DNA of 64,000 bases from Collinsella sp. WCA1-178-WT-3 (M1) (GTDB taxonomy: Bacteria > Actinomycetota > Coriobacteriia > Coriobacteriales > Coriobacteriaceae). The notes beneath the pieces were generated by a model that had not been told where the DNA came from, made no database searches, and saw only the letters and a program-made list of their open reading frames with translations. Position 1 is the stretch's first letter. Every line of letters begins with the position of its first letter. The position numbers and the translations under genes are program-made. Of the stretch, positions 1-7,241 are shown one piece after another. Location of the stretch: NCBI RefSeq assembly GCF_009696325.1, contig NZ_VUME01000005.1, positions 98,201 to 162,200 on the forward strand, in the 5' to 3' direction.

Positions 1-431
1 CCGAGCAGACGATTGAGTTTCCTGCCGGCACGCATGATGGCGACGAGGTCCATATTGACGGCATGGGTCACGCCGGCACCAACGGTGCCTCGGGCGGCGA
101 TTTGGTCGGGCGCGCCCATGTCGAGGCCGAACGCCTGGAGGGCAAGGCTCGTACCGGTTTTTACCTGATGGGCATCGTGGCGCCTTTTTTGGTGCTGTCG
201 GCCATCTCGGGCGTGTTCTCGGCCTTTGCCATGATGTGCTTTGTTCCGTTTGCCATGGGCTTGTTCATGGTGCTCTCGGACGGCGTGCTTCACCGCAGCC
301 TGCTGTGGTGGAAGCGCGGCGCGATGCAGTTTGCCAACGGTTTTGCCAACGGATTTATGTTTGCTCTCGTGTCGGTTTGGTTTGCGAGCTGCTCGCAACG
401 TGCCATGCTTTCGCCCTACGCAATGCAATAA
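1..431 (+). CDS. C-terminal part of a DnaJ-related membrane protein (5' truncated by window edge)
   Basis: The open frame enters from the left edge (frame of base 3), so the start is missing. The first ~35 residues (PAGTHDGDEVHIDGMGHAG, then a GGDL motif) look like the last beta-strand module of a DnaJ C-terminal substrate-binding domain. Two hydrophobic segments follow (roughly 178-300 and 340-400), so the visible part ends as a membrane-anchored tail. It sits just upstream of a complete dnaJ, which suggests a tandem J-protein pair, but the J domain itself is not in view. The chaperone assignment is inferred from the short C-terminal match only. Confidence 0.6.
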   Translation, partial: EQTIEFPAGTHDGDEVHIDGMGHAGTNGASGGDLVGRAHVEAERLEGKARTGFYLMGIVAPFLVLSAISGVFSAFAMMCFVPFAMGLFMVLSDGVLHRSLLWWKRGAMQFANGFANGFMFALVSVWFASCSQRAMLSPYAMQ

Positions 432-512
432 CATCAAACCCTTTGTTTGCGGTCGGCCCAGCTTGGGTATAGGACGCACTGTGACAATAATGAAAGTCGG
501 AAGGATTCGGTC

Positions 513-1661
513 GTGTCGGAAAATAGGGATTACTACGAGGTACTTGGCGTCGACAAGGATGCCGACGCGCGGACGATTAAGCGCGCGTTTCTAAAGAAGG
601 CCCGTATCGTACACCCGGACGTTTCGGACGACCCCGATGCCGAGGCCAAGTTCAAAGAGCTCAACGAGGCATATTCCGTTCTTTCCGACGAGCAGAAGCG
701 TGCAAACTACGATCGTTACGGTTCGCCCGACGGCCCCGGTGGCTCCGGCTATGTCGACATTAACGATATCTTTGGCGGCATGGGCATGGATGACCTCTTT
801 TCGTCGTTCTTTGGCGGCGGTGCCGGCGGTGGCGCCCGAAATCGCCGCGAGCGTCGTCGCGGCCGCGATATGGCCATCTCCCTTTCGGTGACCCTTGAGG
901 AGGCGGCGCTCGGTTGCAAAAAGACGATCAGCTATGACCGCCTTGCCCCCTGTGATGATTGCAATGGCACCGGTAGGGCGGAGGGTGCGGCCGAAAAGCA
1001 GTGCAGCCGTTGCCACGGCACGGGCTATGTCACGACGGTCCAGCGCTCGTTCCTGGGTCAGGTTCAGTCCTCTTCGCCCTGCCCCGACTGCCATGGCGAA
1101 GGCACGGTCATCGACCATCCCTGCGAGACCTGCGACGGTCAGGGCCGCACGCCTTCGCACGAAAAGATCGACATCGATATCCCTGCCGGCGTCTCGACCG
1201 GTCGCCAGCTGCGCGTGAGCGGCTTTGGCGAGGCAGGCCTTCGTGGTGAGCCCTCGGGCGACCTGATCGTCAACGTGCGCGTCGCCGATCACGAGCGTTT
1301 TAAACGCAACGGCGACGACCTGTACCTCGTGAGCGATATCTCGATTGCGCAGGCTGCGCTCGGCTGCGAGATTAAGGTTGAGGGCATTTTGCCCGACGAG
1401 GTCGTCAAGGTGTGCGTCCCCGCCGGTACGCAGTACGGCGACACCGTGAGTGTCAACAACTACGGTATGCCCCGTATCGGCGGTGGCGGCTCGCGTGGAC
1501 GCTTGATCGTTCAGCTGCGCGTGCTCGTCCCCACGAACCTTTCCGCCAAGCAGCGCGAGCTGCTCGAGACTTTCGCCGCCGAGTCGGGCGACGATGTCGC
1601 TTCCGGCAAGAAATCGGTGACCGATCGCATTAAGAGCGCTCTCGACGACATCCTCGATTAA
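513..1661 (+). CDS. dnaJ: Chaperone protein DnaJ (Hsp40)
   Basis: A 382-residue type I J-protein that stimulates DnaK ATPase and delivers unfolded substrates. An N-terminal J domain with HPD at residues 34-36 is followed by a Gly/Phe-rich linker (about 70-110). Four CxxCxGxG zinc motifs (CDDCNGTG, CSRCHGTG, CPDCHGEG, CETCDGQG) and the C-terminal beta domains complete it. I chose GTG at 513 because GGAAGG lies about 8 nt upstream and the protein then begins right before the conserved DYYEVLGV. Upstream in-frame starts lack a ribosome site. mtaB follows after 9 nt, so the two are probably co-transcribed. Confidence 0.95.
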   Translation: MSENRDYYEVLGVDKDADARTIKRAFLKKARIVHPDVSDDPDAEAKFKELNEAYSVLSDEQKRANYDRYGSPDGPGGSGYVDINDIFGGMGMDDLFSSFFGGGAGGGARNRRERRRGRDMAISLSVTLEEAALGCKKTISYDRLAPCDDCNGTGRAEGAAEKQCSRCHGTGYVTTVQRSFLGQVQSSSPCPDCHGEGTVIDHPCETCDGQGRTPSHEKIDIDIPAGVSTGRQLRVSGFGEAGLRGEPSGDLIVNVRVADHERFKRNGDDLYLVSDISIAQAALGCEIKVEGILPDEVVKVCVPAGTQYGDTVSVNNYGMPRIGGGGSRGRLIVQLRVLVPTNLSAKQRELLETFAAESGDDVASGKKSVTDRIKSALDDILD

Positions 1662-1670
1662 GGAGCCCGC

Positions 1671-2963
1671 GTGCTCGCACCTCATATCTCTGTTGTCAAC
1701 CTCGGCTGCCGTGTCAACCGGGTTGAGTCCGACCGTATCACTGCCGATCTTATGCGCCTGGGTTTTGCAATGGTGGAGCCTCAGGATGCGGAGCTGATCG
1801 TCATTAACACCTGTGCCGTTACGGGCGAGGCCGAGGCCAAGACCCGTAAGGCCGTCCGCCATGCGCTGGCTCATCCAAAAGAGCCCTATGTGGTCGTGAC
1901 CGGGTGCGTTGTCAATTTGCACCCCGAGGAGCTTCTGGAGCTTTCGGACCGCGTGATCGCGGAGCCGTCTAAGATCGATGTCGCCGAACGCGTCTGCGAG
2001 GTGCTGGGCGTTGAGTCCGATAGCGTGGCCGCCTGTAGCGACGGCGATGTGGTCGACGCGCTCGGTCGCTCGCGTCTGGGTGTGAAGATCCAGGACGGCT
2101 GCAACCATCGTTGCACCTATTGCATTGTGTGGAAGGCCCGCGGCCCCGAGCGCTCCGTGCCGGTCGAGTCTGTGCTCGAACAAGTTCGTGAGGCTCAGGA
2201 GGCCGGCGTGCCCGAGGTGGTGCTGACGGGCGTGAACCTGGGCGCCTACGATGGCAAGAGTGCGACTGACGAACACGTCGAGATCGATGAGCTGCTCGAG
2301 GCAATCATGGAGCGTACGTCTATTCCTCATGTGCGCATTTCCTCGGTCGAGCCCATGGATATCTCCGAGCCCCTGCTTAAGGTCATGGCGCGCTATCCGC
2401 AGCGCATCGCCCCGTTTTTGCACCTGCCCGTGCAGTCTGGCTGTACGGCGACCCTGCATCGCATGGGCCGTCCCTATAGCGCCGAGGCATTTGAGGAGAC
2501 GGTGCGTATGATCCGCGCCAACTTGCCTCAGGCGTCCCTTTCGTGCGACGTCATCGTCGGTTTTCCCGGCGAGACGGACGCGGAATTTGAGGAGTCGCTG
2601 GCGCTGTGCCGTCGCGTGGGCTTTTCGCGCATGCATGTCTTCCGCTATAGCAAGCGTCCCGGTACCCTTGCTGCCGACATGCCCGACCAGGTGCCGCCCG
2701 AGGTTATGGCTGAGCGCAGCCGTCGTATGCGAGCCGCGGCGCAGGAACTCGCCATTGCCGACGCCCGCCGTCGCGTGGGCACCGTCGAGCGTGCCGTGCT
2801 CGAGTATGGCGACAACCTGACGCTCGGTTCGTTCCATCATGCCCGTCTTGACGATACCTGCGGACTCACAGCCCCGTGCCTGCTCGATGTTGCTATCATC
2901 GGAGTCGATGATTCCGGCTTGGTCCATGCACGCAGGGAGGTTCATGGAAGCCTCGAAGATTAG
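1671..2963 (+). CDS. mtaB: tRNA (t6A37) methylthiotransferase MtaB
   Basis: A 430-residue radical SAM methylthiotransferase that converts t6A37 to ms2t6A37 in tRNAs reading ANN codons. The N-terminal MTTase domain has its three cysteines (NLGC, NTCAVTG, TGCVV). The radical-SAM CxxxCxxC cluster is in DGCNHRCTYC around residue 143, and a C-terminal TRAM-like region follows. MtaB is favoured over MiaB or RimO because both of those are present elsewhere (24626, 16621). The GTG start has AGGAG just upstream in the dnaJ stop region. Its 3' end overlaps phoH by 20 nt. Confidence 0.92.
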   Translation: MLAPHISVVNLGCRVNRVESDRITADLMRLGFAMVEPQDAELIVINTCAVTGEAEAKTRKAVRHALAHPKEPYVVVTGCVVNLHPEELLELSDRVIAEPSKIDVAERVCEVLGVESDSVAACSDGDVVDALGRSRLGVKIQDGCNHRCTYCIVWKARGPERSVPVESVLEQVREAQEAGVPEVVLTGVNLGAYDGKSATDEHVEIDELLEAIMERTSIPHVRISSVEPMDISEPLLKVMARYPQRIAPFLHLPVQSGCTATLHRMGRPYSAEAFEETVRMIRANLPQASLSCDVIVGFPGETDAEFEESLALCRRVGFSRMHVFRYSKRPGTLAADMPDQVPPEVMAERSRRMRAAAQELAIADARRRVGTVERAVLEYGDNLTLGSFHHARLDDTCGLTAPCLLDVAIIGVDDSGLVHARREVHGSLED

Positions 2964-3930
2964 ACTTACCGTTCCCGATGGAATTGATCCCTCGCGCGTT
3001 TTGGGTGCCGGCGACGGCGTCCTTCGTGCGCTCGAGAGCTTGGTTCGCGCCCACGTGGTCGCCCGTGGCGACCGTATCGCCGTGTGCGGTGACCCGGACG
3101 AGGTCGAGCTCGTGGCGCGCTTTTTCGAGCATGCTTTTCGCGAGGCTGCCGCCGGACGGACGCTGTCTGTCGACGATGTCTCTCGCTGCCTGGCCGTCTT
3201 GCGCGACGGTGAGTACGGGGCTACGTCGCTTCGCGATGATGTGCTGCTTTCGTATCGCGGTCGTGCCATTCGCCCCAAGACGCTCGGTCAAAAGCGCTAT
3301 GTGGATGCCATCCGCTCGCATACCATCACGTTTGGCTTGGGTCCTGCCGGTACCGGTAAGACCTATCTGGCCATGGCACTCGCCGTTGCCGCGCTCAAGC
3401 GTCACGAGGTGGGCCGTCTGATCTTGACGCGTCCGGTTGTCGAGGCGGGGGAGAACTTGGGCTTTTTGCCCGGTACCCTCGAGGAAAAGATCAATCCTTA
3501 CATGCGTCCGCTCTACGACGCCCTTTTTGACATGATGGATCGCGAGCGCACCGATGAGCTTATGGAGCGTGGCGTGATCGAGATCGCCCCGCTTGCCTAC
3601 ATGCGCGGTCGTACGCTGAGCGATGCCTTCGTGGTGCTCGACGAGGCTCAAAATACCACGCCCGAGCAGATGAAGATGTTCCTGACGCGCTTGGGCTTTA
3701 ACTCCAAGTTTGTGATTACCGGTGACCTGAGCCAGCGTGACTTGGTAGGTCGTCGCGGCGGTCTTGCCGACGTTGAGCAGAATTTGGGTCGTGTCGACGA
3801 TGTCGCGTTTTCGCACCTCGAGCGTGCCGACGTGGTGCGTCACGCCTTGGTGGGGCGAATCGTCGAGGCATATGATGCTTATGATGACGTGCGCGAGAAA
3901 CGCGTGCGCGACCGAAAGGAGTCCCGTTGA
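2944..3930 (+). CDS. phoH: PhoH family ATPase
   Basis: A 328-residue P-loop ATPase of the PhoH/PhoL group, usually next to ybeY and linked to rRNA processing. GPAGTGKT (Walker A) is near residue 135 and VVLDEAQN (Walker B) near 230. The N-terminal ~110 residues carry the usual small domain preceding the ATPase. ATG at 2944 is preceded by GCAGGGAGG and lies inside the mtaB 3' end. A longer in-frame extension upstream lacks a ribosome site. The phoH-ybeY-dgkA-era order is a widely conserved cluster. Confidence 0.93.
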   Translation: MEASKIRLTVPDGIDPSRVLGAGDGVLRALESLVRAHVVARGDRIAVCGDPDEVELVARFFEHAFREAAAGRTLSVDDVSRCLAVLRDGEYGATSLRDDVLLSYRGRAIRPKTLGQKRYVDAIRSHTITFGLGPAGTGKTYLAMALAVAALKRHEVGRLILTRPVVEAGENLGFLPGTLEEKINPYMRPLYDALFDMMDRERTDELMERGVIEIAPLAYMRGRTLSDAFVVLDEAQNTTPEQMKMFLTRLGFNSKFVITGDLSQRDLVGRRGGLADVEQNLGRVDDVAFSHLERADVVRHALVGRIVEAYDAYDDVREKRVRDRKESR

Positions 3931-4436
3931 GTGTATTGATCAGCAACGATGCCGAGCTCGATACGCTGCTTGTCGCGCAGGAGGTAGAGCACATCTGCGA
4001 GGTCGTGCTTGCTGCCGAGGGCGTTGAGCGAAAAGTCGAGATTTCCCTTTCGTATGTCGATGAGGATGAGATGCACGAGCTCAACCACGAGTGGCGCGGT
4101 ATCGACCGTACCACCGATGTCCTCTCGTTTGAATGCGACTCGGCCTTTGACGAGGATATCCCAGCCGACGAGACGCTCGAGCTCGGCGATATCATCTTGG
4201 CCCCGCAGGTCATTGCCCGTCAGGCCCCCGGCTTTGGCAATAGCCCTGCCGATGAGTGCCGCCTGATGCTCGTGCATGGCATGTTGCATTTACTGGGCTA
4301 CGATCATATCGAGGACGACGAGGCCGAGGTCATGGAGGCCCGCGAGGACGCCATCCTGCGCGATCTGGCGCTCGAGCGCGGCGAGGACCCCAAGCTGGTT
4401 CACGTCGGCCCCATCACCAACCATGCCCACGACTAG
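3927..4436 (+). CDS. ybeY: Endoribonuclease YbeY
   Basis: A 169-residue zinc-dependent endoribonuclease involved in 16S rRNA 3'-end maturation and ribosome quality control. The diagnostic H-x3-H-x5-H zinc motif is present as HGMLHLLGYDH around residue 115. The start is TTG at 3927, overlapping the phoH TGA stop by four bases, with AAAGGA just upstream. This implies translational coupling to phoH. Confidence 0.94.
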   Translation: MSVLISNDAELDTLLVAQEVEHICEVVLAAEGVERKVEISLSYVDEDEMHELNHEWRGIDRTTDVLSFECDSAFDEDIPADETLELGDIILAPQVIARQAPGFGNSPADECRLMLVHGMLHLLGYDHIEDDEAEVMEAREDAILRDLALERGEDPKLVHVGPITNHAHD

Positions 4437-4445
4437 GAGCCGTCT

Positions 4446-4823
4446 ATGATTCCCGGATCGAACAAGGACCATCCGTCCTTTTTAAAGTCGTTCTCCTACG
4501 CCATGGAGGGCTTCGTTACCGCCGTCAAGACCGAGCGTAACATTAAGGTCATGCTCGTGGCGGGTGTGTGCACTGTCATTGCCGGCTGCATCGTGGGGCT
4601 CGACATTGCCGAGTGGGCTACGATAATCATTTGCTGCGGCCTGGTGATTCACGGCGAGCTGTGCAACACCGCCATGGAGGCGATTGTCGATTTGGCGACC
4701 CAGGATCTCCATCCGCTGGCAAAGCGTGCAAAGGATATCGCCGCCGCCTCCGTATACGTTCTTTCCATCACCGCCGCGATTGTGGGCTTGTTGGTATTTG
4801 CCCACGCGCTCGGCTTTATTTAG
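4446..4823 (+). CDS. dgkA: Diacylglycerol / undecaprenol kinase family membrane protein
   Basis: A 125-residue integral membrane kinase with three hydrophobic helices and the family signature around ELCNTAMEAIVDLA. Gram-positive members mainly phosphorylate undecaprenol to recycle the cell-wall lipid carrier, and diacylglycerol is the alternative substrate. ATG at 4446 lies 9 nt after ybeY. Position between ybeY and era is conserved in many Gram-positives. Which lipid is used cannot be read from sequence. Confidence 0.9.
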   Translation: MIPGSNKDHPSFLKSFSYAMEGFVTAVKTERNIKVMLVAGVCTVIAGCIVGLDIAEWATIIICCGLVIHGELCNTAMEAIVDLATQDLHPLAKRAKDIAAASVYVLSITAAIVGLLVFAHALGFI

Positions 4824-4835
4824 AAAGGGATCTTC

Positions 4836-5909
4836 ATGTCCGACAATATGCAGCCTATCGATGAAACGCTGGACGACGAGCCCCTGGATGCTGTGGATGC
4901 CGAAGCGACTGAGGCTTGCGAGGTCGAGGAGTTCGACCCGTTTGAGGGCATGAGTGACGAGGAGCTCGACGCCCTGTGCGACGAGGACGACAGCCTCGCG
5001 GGCTTTGGCGACGTTGAGCCCGGTTTCCGCAGCGGTTTCGTGGCCCTGGTCGGCCGCCCCAACGCCGGTAAGTCCACGCTGCTCAACGCCTGCTATGGCA
5101 AAAAGGTCGCCATCACCTCGCCGGTGGCCCAGACGACCCGCCGTCGCATGCGCGCCGTCGTCAATCGCCCCGGTTACCAGCTGGTTTTTGTCGATACCCC
5201 GGGTATTCACAAACCCAAGGACGGTCTGGGGTCCGAGCTCAACAAGAGCGCGCTGTTCGAGCTGAACGATGTCGATGTCGTCGCGTTTTTGATTGATGCC
5301 ACCAAACCGATCGGCAGGGGAGACGCCTGGGTTGCCGAGCGCGTCAGATGCGCCCGTTCCAAGAAGGTCCTGGTGCTCACCAAGGCCGATGAGGCCGATC
5401 CCGCACAGGTCATGGAGCAGCTTAAGGCCGCCCACGAGCTTATGGAATATGACGATGAGATCGTGACGTCGTCGGTCAAGAACTTTAACGTCGATGCCTT
5501 CATCGAGACCGTTGCGCACTTTTTGCCCGAGGGCCCGCGTTGGTTCCCCGAGGACATGGGTACCGACGCTTCCGACGAGACGCTCGTTGCCGAGTTTGTG
5601 CGCGAGAAGGTCTTGCGCCGCACCCGTGATGAGATTCCGCACTCCGTTGGCGTAATCTGCGATGCGCTCGAGCAGACCAAGAAGGTGCTGCGCGTGCATG
5701 CCACCATTTACGTCGAGCGCGAGGGCCAAAAGGGCATCATCATCGGTAAGGGCGGCGAGATGATCAAGCATATCGGCATCGACGCCCGTCGCGATCTTGA
5801 GCGCATCTTTGGCACGCAGGTCTTTTTGGAGCTGGACGTGAAGGTAAAGGCCGGCTGGCGTGACGACGAGGCCCAGATTCGCCGTTTTGGCTACAACGCC
5901 GAGGACTAA
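4836..5909 (+). CDS. era: GTPase Era
   Basis: A 357-residue GTPase that binds the 3' end of 16S rRNA during 30S assembly. GRPNAGKS (G1) is near residue 72, DTPG (G3) and TKAD (G4) follow, and a C-terminal KH domain contains GKGGEMIKHIG. It is ~55 residues longer than typical Era because of a very acidic N-terminal extension (residues 1-60, rich in Asp/Glu). The extension is uninterrupted, follows a clear ribosome site (AAAGGGATC) and appears real. It could modulate ribosome or membrane association, but that is inference. Confidence 0.94.
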   Translation: MSDNMQPIDETLDDEPLDAVDAEATEACEVEEFDPFEGMSDEELDALCDEDDSLAGFGDVEPGFRSGFVALVGRPNAGKSTLLNACYGKKVAITSPVAQTTRRRMRAVVNRPGYQLVFVDTPGIHKPKDGLGSELNKSALFELNDVDVVAFLIDATKPIGRGDAWVAERVRCARSKKVLVLTKADEADPAQVMEQLKAAHELMEYDDEIVTSSVKNFNVDAFIETVAHFLPEGPRWFPEDMGTDASDETLVAEFVREKVLRRTRDEIPHSVGVICDALEQTKKVLRVHATIYVEREGQKGIIIGKGGEMIKHIGIDARRDLERIFGTQVFLELDVKVKAGWRDDEAQIRRFGYNAED

Positions 5910-5924
5910 GGGCGCGCGGCGCTC

Positions 5925-6674
5925 ATGGCAGGCTCACGGACATATCGCACAAAGGTACTCGTCCTCGATAAGACCAAGCTCAAGGAGACCGATCTGATCT
6001 TGACGATGCTCGATGAGCGGGGTCGGCAGGTCCGTGCCGTGGCAAAGGGCGCGCGCAAACCCGGCGGGCGCCTGGCGGCGCGCTGCGAGCTGTTCTGTAC
6101 CGTCGATATGCTGCTCGCGCACGGACGGTCGCTCGACGTGGTTTCCCAGGCCGAGCTTATGGAGGCGCCGCTCGGCGCCGCGCCCGATTACGAGACGACC
6201 TGCGCCGCAAGCGCGATCGCCGAGGTCGCGCGCGTGTGCTCGTTCGAGGACGCCGAGGACCCGTTTACCTTTGCCATTACGCAGCGAGCACTTGCCCTGG
6301 TGGGAAGCAGGCTCGACACGGCACATATGGACCTGCTTGTGGCGGCATATGTCTTTAAGCTGCTGTCGCACGTTGGCTATCGACCCGATTTTTCGGCCTG
6401 CGTACTGTGCGGAGACCCCATGCTGTCGTATTTTTCGCCCCAGGCGGGCGGGCTCATGTGCGGGTCGTGCGCGTCGAGCGTTCCGGGTGCCGAGCTGGTG
6501 TCGACCGGCGAGGTCGCATGGCTGCGTGCCCTCATGTCCATGACCTTCGATGCGCTCATGGCCGAGAGGGTCGATCCCCATACTGCCGCCTTTTTGCTGG
6601 GGCTTTCGCATGTTTGGGCTGCGACGCACACCGATCAGCGTCTTCGCGCGATGGAATTCATGTTGGGTCGGTGA
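5925..6674 (+). CDS. recO: DNA repair protein RecO
   Basis: A 249-residue RecO with an N-terminal OB fold (TKVLVLDKTKLKETDLI) and a zinc site made by CVLCGD and CGSC around residues 160-180. It anneals SSB-coated single strands and helps RecR load RecA in RecF-pathway repair. The gene starts 15 nt after era and is the last of the run that begins with dnaJ. The reading frame is intact. Confidence 0.9.
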   Translation: MAGSRTYRTKVLVLDKTKLKETDLILTMLDERGRQVRAVAKGARKPGGRLAARCELFCTVDMLLAHGRSLDVVSQAELMEAPLGAAPDYETTCAASAIAEVARVCSFEDAEDPFTFAITQRALALVGSRLDTAHMDLLVAAYVFKLLSHVGYRPDFSACVLCGDPMLSYFSPQAGGLMCGSCASSVPGAELVSTGEVAWLRALMSMTFDALMAERVDPHTAAFLLGLSHVWAATHTDQRLRAMEFMLGR

Positions 6675-6812
6675 TGATGGGCATACGCGGTCCGCTTGTG
6701 GTAACATACCGACCTGTTGGTACCTCGACCTTGGATGCTCGCTCCACCGGCGGCTTCCCAGTCCGAGGCGAATAGAGTCGCCCGCGGGCGACGCGAAACG
6801 AAAGGTGAAACA
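6675..6812 (+). promoter_or_regulatory. Leader region of rpsO with a perfect 16-bp palindrome
   Basis: This 138-bp gap between recO and rpsO holds a perfect palindrome at 6777-6792 (GTCGCCCG/CGGGCGAC), ending 20 nt before the rpsO ATG. S15 leaders are often autoregulated by the protein binding a folded leader, and this hairpin close to the ribosome site could serve that. I could not find a convincing -35/-10 pair. Confidence 0.35.
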
Positions 6813-7091
6813 ATGACTGTTTCCAAAGAGCGCAAGGCGGAGCTGACTGCCCAGTTCGGTAACACCCCGGTCGACACCGGCAACCCCAAGGTTCAGGTCG
6901 CCATCCTGACCGAGCGCATCAAGGAGCTGACCGAGCACATGAAGTCCCACCAGAAGGACTTCCACACCCGTCGTGGTCTGCTCATGCTCGTCGGTCGCCG
7001 TCGTCGTCTTCTCTCCTACATCAAGAAGAACGACGTCGTCGAGTATCGTGAGCTCATCAAGGCTCTGGGCATCCGCGACAACATCCAGTAA
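6813..7091 (+). CDS. rpsO: 30S ribosomal protein S15
   Basis: A 92-residue S15 that binds the central domain of 16S rRNA early in 30S assembly. The family core is visible ([19 protein letters not shown], then [15 protein letters not shown]). ATG at 6813 follows GAAAGGTG. It is followed by its own terminator and then pnp, the classic rpsO-pnp arrangement. Confidence 0.97.
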   Translation: MTVSKERKAELTAQFGNTPVDTGNPKVQVAILTERIKELTEHMKSHQKDFHTRRGLLMLVGRRRRLLSYIKKNDVVEYRELIKALGIRDNIQ

Positions 7092-7106
7092 GGATTTGTA
7101 CATGCT

Positions 7107-7139
7107 AAGAGCGTCCTGCGCAGCGGGGCGCTCTTTTTG
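7107..7139 (+). terminator. Rho-independent terminator after rpsO
   Basis: The inverted repeat AGAGCG..CC / GG..GCGCTCT is followed directly by TTTTT, 16 nt after the rpsO stop. Confidence 0.85.
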
Positions 7140-7164
7140 TGTAAGGGCGTGAACAATCACGCTC

Positions 7165-7230
7165 TGAAGCGTGGCGGGGGCAGGGGGCCCGCGTCACATG
7201 AGAAGCCCGCAGGCAAGGGGTCTGCGGGGT
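7165..7230 (+). promoter_or_regulatory. Structured 5' leader of pnp (two GC-rich hairpins)
   Basis: Between the rpsO terminator and pnp are two potential hairpins: GTGGCGGG..CCCGC.GTCAC (about 7171-7196) and CCCGCAG..CTGCGGG (7206-7228). The second ends just before the AAAGGAG ribosome site. PNPase commonly autoregulates through a cleaved leader hairpin, and an 'Actino-pnp' leader motif is known in other Actinobacteria. Whether this is that motif was not tested. Confidence 0.4.
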
Positions 7231-7241
7231 AAAGGAGAACA

